From Bradyrhizobium sp. CCBAU 051011 (lineage in GTDB: Bacteria; Pseudomonadota; Alphaproteobacteria; Rhizobiales; Xanthobacteraceae), in NCBI RefSeq assembly GCF_009930815.1, contig NZ_CP022222.1, positions 1,034,501 through 1,098,500 of the forward strand: 64,000 nucleotides of DNA. Direction: 5' to 3'. Positions within the stretch are counted from its first letter, which is position 1. Each line of letters begins with the position of its first letter. The position numbers and the translations under genes are program-made. Shown here in pieces: positions 58,003 to 64,000 of this stretch. A model generated the notes under the pieces. It was not told the origin of the DNA. It saw only the letters and a list, made by a program, of their open reading frames with translations, and did not search any database.

Positions 58003-58560
58003 TTGAACGCACATGTCTCGCAGGGCGGTTGGCCGGTACTGGTGCTGAACGCGGACTTCCGGCCGCTGAGCTACTATCCGCTGTCTCTCTGGTCGTGGCA
58101 GGACGCGATCAAGGCGGTGTTCCTCGAACGCGTCAATATCGTCGAGCACTACGACCGCGCGGTGCACAGCCCGACCTTCGAGATGCAGCTCCCGAGCGTG
58201 GTGTCGCTCAAATCCTTCGTCAAGCCGACCACGCATCCCGCCTTCACCCGCTTCAACGTCTTCCTGCGCGACCGCTTTGTCTGCCAGTATTGCCACGCGC
58301 ATGACGACCTGACCTTCGATCACATCATCCCGCGCAGCAAGGGTGGCCAGACCACCTGGGAAAATGTCGTCGCAGCCTGCTCGCCGTGTAATCTGCGCAA
58401 GGGCAATCTAACGCCGCAGCAGGCCAAGATGTTTCCGCGGCAGGCGCCATTCGCACCGACGGTGCATCAACTCCACCGCAACGGCCGGCTGTTTCCGCCA
58501 AACTATCTGCACGATAGCTGGCTGGACTATCTTTATTGGGACACCGAGCTCGATCCGTAA
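58003..58560 (+). CDS. HNH endonuclease-family protein
   Basis: This 185-residue protein has a metal-binding HNH core FVCQYCHAHDDLTFDHIIPRS (about residues 90-110), KGGQTTWENVVAACSPCNLRKGN, in which CxxC pairs hold zinc and DH plus N form the nuclease motif. The N-terminal half (GWPVLVLNADFRPLSYYPLSLW, VWQDAIKAVFLERV-like) is the conserved part of a chromosomal HNH family widespread in bacteria. The start is TTG with AGGAG six bases upstream (MNAHVSQGG). Function in the cell is unsettled. Confidence 0.88.
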   Translation: MNAHVSQGGWPVLVLNADFRPLSYYPLSLWSWQDAIKAVFLERVNIVEHYDRAVHSPTFEMQLPSVVSLKSFVKPTTHPAFTRFNVFLRDRFVCQYCHAHDDLTFDHIIPRSKGGQTTWENVVAACSPCNLRKGNLTPQQAKMFPRQAPFAPTVHQLHRNGRLFPPNYLHDSWLDYLYWDTELDP

Positions 58561-58714
58561 GCCATATTCCTGGCGTCCCGATTGGCGCGCGCTGCGACCC
58601 CATCGCTTGCCTTGGCCAAATGTGATCCGCGCGGTTCCAAGCCGATACATCCTGAGATAGGATTTTGCAGCCGCCGCAATCACGTCATTGCCGGCAAACC
58701 TGCGAGGTCCTGCA

Positions 58715-59767
58715 ATGTCTTTCCGCAAGGATAATGACGACTACGAAACCTGGCTGGGTACGCAATGCGACGTCGTCAAGGCGGATATCGACTACAAGCA
58801 CCACCGGATGAAAAAGAGCGCCTTCATATTCCTGCGCGCGACCTATTTTCGCTGGGCGAGGAAGATCGGCGACTGGTGTCCGGAATTGATGGATGCTCCG
58901 TCCGTGCTCTCGGTCGGCGATCTGCATCTGGAAAATTTCGGAACATGGCGCGATGCGGACGGCCGCCTGGTGTGGGGTGTCAACGATTTCGACGAAGCCG
59001 CCGTCATGCCCTATGTGCTCGACCTGGTCCGGCTCGCGGCGAGCATCCGGCTCGCCCCCGATCTCGCAGTCAGCAATCGGGATGCGACGGAGGCCGTACT
59101 CAAGGGTTACCGCGAGGGCCTTGATGGCCCGCAGCCGGCGCTGCTGTATGAAGGTGAAACCTGGCTGCGACCCTATGCAGAACGTGCCGACCTCCGGCCG
59201 GAGAAATTCTGGAAGGAAGTTTCCGGATATCCAAAGGCAAGGCCGCCGGCAAGGATCGCCGAGGCGCTGATCGCCAGCCTGCCAAAGGACGTGGAGAAGG
59301 TTCGCCTGTGCTCACGCCGCAAGGGCGGTGGCGGCCTTGGCAGGCCGCGCTACGTTGCAGTCGCCTATTAGCGTGGCGGCCACGCGTTGCGTGAGGCCAA
59401 GGCGCTGGTGCCCTCGGCATGGATCTGGGCCAACGGCAAGAAGAGCCAAACGTCGAATTCCCTCGAACTGGCGAACGGCCGCTACCGCGCGCCGGACCCC
59501 TTCCTCAGTGTTCGCGACAAGTTCATCCTCCGGCGCATCGCCGCCGATTCCCACAAGATCGAGCTCGGTGACGATGCCGGCGCAATGCTTCGGCTCGAAC
59601 TGCTGCGGGCGATGGGATTCGATCTGGCGTCCATACATGCAGCCGGTTCGGCCACGACGCGCGCGATCCGGCACGACCTCCGGAAGCGGCCACGCGGCTG
59701 GCTTAATGCCGCAGCCAAAGCCGCGGCAACGGCGGTCGAGCGTGACTATGACGAATGGCGAAGTTGA
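58715..59767 (+). pseudogene. DUF2252 family gene broken by an in-frame TAG
   Basis: The first part (MSFRKDNDDYETWLGTQCDVV, SVGDLHLENFGTWRDADGRLVWGVNDFDEA, GGGLGRPRYVAVAY) ends at TAG 59369-59371, codon 219. The reading frame continues without shift as RGGHALREAKALVPSAWIWA through MRHDLRKRPRGWLN-like sequence to 59767. The kinase-like catalytic block VGDLHLENFG and the NDFDEA metal site are in the first part. Family members normally have a Trp at about the stop position (D/Y-W-RGG), so TGG to TAG is the likely single change. Readthrough or an assembly error are the alternatives. Confidence 0.85.
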
Positions 59768-59931
59768 TTCCGCAATTTTAGATTTCGAAAGATTGCGGCC
59801 AAATCGGCTCCCGATCTCGCATGTGCTCCAGTCTCCCTTCACTCAGCAGCCCAATTCTGTCACGATAGTTTTGAGGCGTCCGCCTCGTCAGAAACACAAG
59901 AGCGGCATCAGCGCCCCAAGGGAAACGCCCC

Positions 59932-61449
59932 ATGCTCATTCCTATCGCCGACGTGCCGCGCTGGTATGCCGAACGGAAACCGAAGGACAGCATCGCAGTC
60001 AGTCACGGCCCCGAAGCCATCACCTGGGCACAGCTCGAACGCAATGCCAATCGTCGTGCCCGTGCCTTGGCCGCAAACGGCGTAAAGCCCGGCGATTTCG
60101 TCGCGATCGGGCTACCCAATAGCAACGTGTTTTTCGAAACCACTTTTGCGGTGTGGAAATGCGGCGCGACGCCGACGTCGCTGACCTGGCGATTGCCGCG
60201 CGGCGAGGCTGCTGCCGTGCTCGACATTCTCAAGCCGTCACTGGTGGTCGGCGGCCAGCCTGACTGGAACGCGCCGAATTCGCTGCCGGCGGATTTCGTG
60301 CCGGACGGCTTTTCCGACGAACCGATCGACAACCCGGTGGCGCGCTATTGGAAGGCGATGACCAGCGGCGGCTCGACCGGTCGGCCGAAAGTGATCCTCG
60401 ATCACCGGCCCGCCGTGATCGATACCGCCGGACCGGCGGCGCTCGGCATGCCGCTCGGCGCTTCCCTGCTCAACCCCGGCCCGCTCTACCACAATGCACC
60501 CTTCATCGTTTCGCACACCGCGCTGTTCCACGGCGGACGCGTCACCGGCCTCGTCAAATTCGACGCCGAGGAATGTCTGCGCCTGATCGAGGCCAGCCGG
60601 GTACAGTGGGTCAATTTCGTGCCCACCATGATGCACCGGATCTGGGCGCTGCCGGACGAGGTGCGCAACCGCTACGACTTGTCGAGCCTGCAGATCGTGT
60701 TTCACATGGCGGCGCCGATGCCGCCATGGCTCAAGGAAAAATGGATCGAGTGGCTGGGGCCCGAGCGCATCTACGAACTCTATGGCGGCACCGAAGCACA
60801 GGGCGCCACGATCATATCAGGCGTTGAATGGCTCGAGCACCGCGGCTCGGTCGGCAAGATCGGCGAGACCGCGCGCCTGCGCATCATCGGCGAAGACGGC
60901 AACGATGTCGCGCCGGGTGAAACCGGCGAGATCTATTTCCTGCCCAATGACGGCGCCGGCTGTACCTATCACTATCTCGGCGCCGAGCCGAAGCGCCGCG
61001 CCGACGGCTGGGAATCGCTCGGCGATATCGGCCGGCTCGATGCAGAGGGCTACCTCTATCTCGGCGACCGGCTCGCCGACATGATCCTGCGCGGCGGCGC
61101 CAACATCTATCCGGCCGAGGTCGAGGCCGCGGTATCGGCACATCCCGACGTGCGCTCCTGCGTCGTCGTCGGTTTGCCGGATCCGGAATTCGGACAGCGC
61201 GTCCATGCCATCCTCGAGCTCGACCGCAGCACGGATGCGCAAGCTGTCGCCGACGGCATGGCCGATTTTCTCTCCGACCGGCTCAGCCGCTACAAACATC
61301 CCGAAAGTTTCGAGGCCGTCCAGATCGGACTACGCGACGATTCCGGCAAGGTTCGCCGCACGCTGTTGCGTGATGAACGTGCGGAATGGTTGAGGGGAAA
61401 TCGCAGTTTCCGGATCATGCCTGCACGCGAACGGGCAAAAGCGGACTGA
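59932..61449 (+). CDS. AMP-dependent acyl-CoA synthetase (2)
   Basis: This 505-residue adenylate-forming CoA ligase shows ATP-binding loop MTSGGSTGRPKVILD near residue 143, ELYGGTEAQGATI, LGDIGRLDAEGYLYLGDRLADMI and LRGGANIYPAEVEAAV, plus a C-terminal domain ending in SGKVRRTLLRDE with the catalytic Lys. The Ser/Gly-rich loop (SGGSTG instead of SGTTG) recalls bile-acid-CoA ligase-like members. It is related to the 45617-47143 product. GGGAAACGCCCC precedes ATG 59932. No operon partner is obvious. Confidence 0.9.
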   Translation: MLIPIADVPRWYAERKPKDSIAVSHGPEAITWAQLERNANRRARALAANGVKPGDFVAIGLPNSNVFFETTFAVWKCGATPTSLTWRLPRGEAAAVLDILKPSLVVGGQPDWNAPNSLPADFVPDGFSDEPIDNPVARYWKAMTSGGSTGRPKVILDHRPAVIDTAGPAALGMPLGASLLNPGPLYHNAPFIVSHTALFHGGRVTGLVKFDAEECLRLIEASRVQWVNFVPTMMHRIWALPDEVRNRYDLSSLQIVFHMAAPMPPWLKEKWIEWLGPERIYELYGGTEAQGATIISGVEWLEHRGSVGKIGETARLRIIGEDGNDVAPGETGEIYFLPNDGAGCTYHYLGAEPKRRADGWESLGDIGRLDAEGYLYLGDRLADMILRGGANIYPAEVEAAVSAHPDVRSCVVVGLPDPEFGQRVHAILELDRSTDAQAVADGMADFLSDRLSRYKHPESFEAVQIGLRDDSGKVRRTLLRDERAEWLRGNRSFRIMPARERAKAD

Positions 61450-61612
61450 TCCTCGATTACCGCTGGAACAATTCTGAATTGGCCCTCTTATGGGTCACGT
61501 CGCGGCCATTTTGGGGATACTTTCAAGACGGCCGTTTGCAGCATAGATTGTGACAACATTCCCGCGCTTCCGCCCTGCGGAAAAGCCCGCCGGTTCGCCA
61601 GGAGACTCATCA

Positions 61613-62584
61613 ATGCCTTCCTTGACCGAATGGAGAGTGCCGCCCGCAAACCAGCCGCGCGCAGGCGACTATGATTTCGACCTCGACAGAACCCTGTCGT
61701 CGGTGGTCGGACTGCATTCGATCATTCCTTCCGATGCTTTCAGCGCGGAAACGCTCGGCACCGAACGCGCCGGCAATGGCGTGCTGATCGATCGCGGACT
61801 GGTGCTGACCATCGGCTACCTGATCACCGAGGCCGAAGCGGTCTGGCTGCATCGCGGTGACGGCCGCGTCGTCGAGGGCCACGCGCTCGGCTTCGATTTC
61901 GAAAGCGGCTTCGGCCTGGTGCAGGCACTCGGCGATCTCGATCTCGATCCGCTGCCGCTAGGTTCTTCCGCCGCCGCCGAGACCGGCGACCGCGTGGTGG
62001 TCGGCGGCGCTGGCGGCCGCACGCGCTCGGTCGCCAGCCAGATCGCTGCAAAGCAGGAATTTGCCGGCTACTGGGAATACCTGCTGGATGAGGCGATCTT
62101 CACCCATCCCGCGCATCCGAACTGGGGCGGCACCGGGCTGATCTCGAACCGCGGCGAACTGATCGGCATCGGCTCGCTGCAGCTCGAACGCGAGCGCGAA
62201 GGAAAGGCCGAGCATGTCAACATGATCGTGCCGATCGACCTGTTGAATCCCGTGCTCGACGACCTCAGGAAATTCGGCCGCGTCAACAAGCCGGCGCGGC
62301 CGTGGCTCGGCATGTACACCACCGAAATCGACAACCGCGTCGTGGTGGTTGGCATCGCCAGCAAGGGCCCGGCGGCGCGCGCCGAACTTAAGACCGGTGA
62401 CGTCATCCTCGCGGTGAATGGCGACAAGATCACGAGCCAGACCGGCTTCTATCGCAAGCTCTGGTCGCTCGGGAATGCCGGCGTCGACGTGCCGCTTACG
62501 GTCTATCATGAGGGCGTCACCTTCGACGTGGTGCTGAGCTCAACCGACCGCGCCAAGCTGTTGAAGGCGCCAAGGCTTCACTGA
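61613..62584 (+). CDS. HtrA-like protein without catalytic residues, with PDZ domain
   Basis: This 323-residue protein aligns end to end with the trypsin-like domain of HtrA/DegP: NGVLIDRGLVLTIGYLI, HALGFDFESGFGLVQAL, PLPLGSSAAAETGDRVVVGG, FTHPAHPNWGGTGLISNRG, ELIGIGSL. A PDZ domain follows (PWLGMYTTEIDNRVVVVGIA, AELKTGDVILAVNGDKI). The catalytic His (NHV) reads GYL, the Asp (DIAVL) reads GFGLV, and GNSGGPL reads WGGTGLI, so His, Asp and Ser are all replaced. It is probably a substrate-binding pseudoprotease. No signal peptide is visible. AGGAG precedes ATG 61613, and the hydrolase gene follows 48 nt later. Confidence 0.83.
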   Translation: MPSLTEWRVPPANQPRAGDYDFDLDRTLSSVVGLHSIIPSDAFSAETLGTERAGNGVLIDRGLVLTIGYLITEAEAVWLHRGDGRVVEGHALGFDFESGFGLVQALGDLDLDPLPLGSSAAAETGDRVVVGGAGGRTRSVASQIAAKQEFAGYWEYLLDEAIFTHPAHPNWGGTGLISNRGELIGIGSLQLEREREGKAEHVNMIVPIDLLNPVLDDLRKFGRVNKPARPWLGMYTTEIDNRVVVVGIASKGPAARAELKTGDVILAVNGDKITSQTGFYRKLWSLGNAGVDVPLTVYHEGVTFDVVLSSTDRAKLLKAPRLH

Positions 62585-62603
62585 ATCAAGGCTTCACTGA
62601 ATC
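62572..62603. repeat. 16 bp tandem duplication
   Basis: aaggcttcactgaatc occurs twice in a row (62572-62587 and 62588-62603), the first copy covering the stop codon of the HtrA-like gene. A third partial aagactc follows. This is a simple recent duplication of the gene end. Confidence 0.85.
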
Positions 62604-62632
62604 AAGACTCCATTGAACGCAGAGAGTGCCCG

Positions 62633-63706
62633 ATGAGTGAGGCCGTGGTGGACGACATCGTGGCCGTGCTGCCGCCGCTGCTGCAGTCGCTCGAAGCCCT
62701 CGCTTTCGTCGCGCGCTACCTCAACCCGCCGGATTTCGACCGGGTGATGGTGGCGGCAGGCCAGCCGGACGACGATCTGCGCGCGGTACGTCCGCGGCTG
62801 GCGCAATGGCCCGACGAGTTCGCCAATATCAAGGCCCCGCTTGAGGCAGCGAGCGATGCCGCACTGGCCGCATTCGCGGGCCTGCGCGTCGTCCAAAATG
62901 GCAACGGCGATTTCGTCAGCCTGTTTCGTGCGCTTCGATATGCCCCGCGCGCGCTGGAGGCGCTCTATCCGCTGTCGGTGAAGTTGCCGCCGGTAAGCGA
63001 GTTCTTCATCGATCCCTCGCTGCGGGGAGACGCCGAGCTTGCTGCGCGGCTGGCGGCGCCGGCCCATGAGAACACCGGCATCTTTCACCATCATAACGAG
63101 CCCGGCAGCCGCGGCGGCTTCTCTCTCTACGTGCCGGAATATTATACGCCGGATCGCGCCTGGCCGCTGGTGATGGCGCTGCACGGCGGCAGCGGCAATG
63201 GTCGCGGCTTTCTGTGGAGCTGGCTGCGCGACGCCCGCAGCCGCGGCGCGATCCTGGTTGCGCCGACTGCCACGGGTAACACTTGGGCGTTGATGGGCGA
63301 CGATACGGATACGCCGAACCTGATGCGCATCCTGGAATCGGTGCAGGCACGCTGGAATGTCGATCCGAAGCGGATGCTGCTGACCGGCATGAGCGACGGT
63401 GGTACGTTCTGTTACGTAACGGGATTCGAGAGCGCCTCGCCGTTCACCCATCTCGCGCCGGTGTCAGCGACCTTCCATCCGCTGATGGCGGAGATGGCTG
63501 ATGCCGACCGGCTGCGCGGCCTGCCCGTTCATATCGTGCATGGCCGGCTCGACTGGATGTTCCCGGTGCAGGTGGCGCGGCAGACTGCCCAGGCACTGTC
63601 GGCCGCGGGCGCCAACGTCACCTACCGCGAGCTCGACGATCTCAGCCACACCTATCCGCGCGAGATGAACGCGGAGATGTTGCAATGGCTGAACGGCCAG
63701 ACCTGA
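62633..63706 (+). CDS. Alpha/beta hydrolase (phospholipase/carboxylesterase type) with N-terminal extension
   Basis: This 357-residue protein has a C-terminal alpha/beta-hydrolase domain from about residue 150 (FSLYVPEYYTPDRAWPLVMALHGGSGNG). The nucleophile elbow is GMSDGGTF, the Asp lies in HGRLDWMFPV and the His in DLSHTYPRE, completing the triad. Residues 1-145 form a separate helical part (LLQSLEALAFVARYLNPPDFDRVM) that I do not recognise. The length exceeds typical esterases of this type (~220 aa) because of this extension. It follows the HtrA-like gene closely and may share its transcript. Confidence 0.87.
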   Translation: MSEAVVDDIVAVLPPLLQSLEALAFVARYLNPPDFDRVMVAAGQPDDDLRAVRPRLAQWPDEFANIKAPLEAASDAALAAFAGLRVVQNGNGDFVSLFRALRYAPRALEALYPLSVKLPPVSEFFIDPSLRGDAELAARLAAPAHENTGIFHHHNEPGSRGGFSLYVPEYYTPDRAWPLVMALHGGSGNGRGFLWSWLRDARSRGAILVAPTATGNTWALMGDDTDTPNLMRILESVQARWNVDPKRMLLTGMSDGGTFCYVTGFESASPFTHLAPVSATFHPLMAEMADADRLRGLPVHIVHGRLDWMFPVQVARQTAQALSAAGANVTYRELDDLSHTYPREMNAEMLQWLNGQT

Positions 63707-63820
63707 GCGCCGACAGCCGACACAATCTCGTCCGAATTTATCTCTACCGGTAGAACAACTTAGCCAACAACGTGGGGGCGTTGACCAGACCGGTTCATTG
63801 GAACCGCGAGAGGATGCAAC

Positions 63821-64000
63821 ATGCCCTCGAACAACGGCCCTGCCGCTCCGGCGGCCACCGCTGCCTCCAATTCGCTGCTGCTCTCCAAAGGCGTCACCCG
63901 CCTCGAAGTGACGCTGAAACTCACCACCGCGATCCTCGCCCTTGCCGCCGGCGTCTACACCTATCTCGGCGTCCGCGAGCTGCTCAACGGCAGCCCGACC
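63821..64000 (+). CDS. Membrane protein, truncated by the window end
   Basis: The 60 visible codons start MPSNNGPAAPAATAASNSLL and continue to LLSKGVTRLEVTLKLTTAILALAAGVY, YLGVRELLNGSPT, giving one TM segment at about residues 34-50. GAGAGGATGCAAC precedes ATG 63821. The rest of the gene is outside the window, so no family can be assigned. Confidence 0.6.
   Translation, partial: MPSNNGPAAPAATAASNSLLLSKGVTRLEVTLKLTTAILALAAGVYTYLGVRELLNGSPT

Noticed and set aside
1..64000. tRNA, rRNA and CRISPR arrays
   Set aside because: No cloverleaf-like tRNA sequence, rRNA motif or regularly spaced direct repeat was recognised on either strand.

Overview
The window looks like chromosomal DNA of a Bradyrhizobium or a close Nitrobacteraceae relative. 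The evidence is the high GC content, frequent TTG/GTG starts preceded by GGAG, neighbourhoods typical of the group (argH divergent from tlpA; lysA-lptM-argH; etfBA with hbdA and a PduO-type adenosyltransferase; hisC-tyrC behind a chorismate mutase), a SAM-II riboswitch on metX, and the short dispersed palindromes of these genomes. No tRNA, rRNA or CRISPR array was seen.

1-5.6 kb is amino-acid metabolism: the 5' part of metX with promoter, SAM-II riboswitch and terminator, then a chorismate mutase-hisC-tyrC operon and a DUF2125 protein. 5.7-11.2 kb holds a ChaC-like cyclotransferase and a three-gene surface cassette: a small AYLDPGSGS membrane protein, a two-domain methyltransferase and a membrane-anchored sulfatase/phosphotransferase-fold enzyme ending in two tandem pilin-like domains. 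11.2-18 kb is cell-cycle and envelope: YdcF-like, ftsEX, a zinc-ribbon membrane protein, a CpdR-like receiver and a TIGR02302-type protein. 18.1-20.6 kb has a carboxymuconolactone decarboxylase-like gene and a 3-hydroxyisobutyrate dehydrogenase-like gene, separated by an IS481 element that landed inside a palindromic repeat.

20.8-27.7 kb is a candidate wall-remodelling island: two paralogous L,D-transpeptidases, an amidase, a secreted protein of a widespread uncharacterised family and another secreted protein with a faint lysozyme-like motif. 27.8-31.7 kb is lysA, lptM, argH and tlpA. A YjfB-like small protein and an IS110 element follow. 33.7-37.5 kb is hbdA, etfA, etfB, an adenosyltransferase and a small twin-TM protein.

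37.6-43.2 kb has a BrkB protein overlapping tail-to-tail with a hybrid histidine kinase, gluQRS translationally coupled to an RlaP-like nucleotidyltransferase, and an AlkA-like glycosylase facing a LysR regulator. 43.4-50.4 kb is oxidative/CoA catabolism: nitronate monooxygenase, substrate-binding protein, acyl-CoA ligase, DUF2855 protein and flavin monooxygenase. 50.3-54.6 kb has a DUF2380/3280-like secreted protein divergent from a NarX/NarL-type two-component pair and an NHL-repeat protein.

54.8-64 kb has a cupin, LysR, NTF2-like, LysE and HNH genes, a DUF2252 gene broken by one stop codon, a second CoA ligase, an HtrA-like protein that has lost all three catalytic residues, an alpha/beta hydrolase and a truncated membrane gene. 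The best leads are the pilin-domain surface enzyme cassette, the HtrA pseudoprotease, the secreted AEV-PQLRLQY family protein in the wall island, and the RlaP-GluQRS pair.
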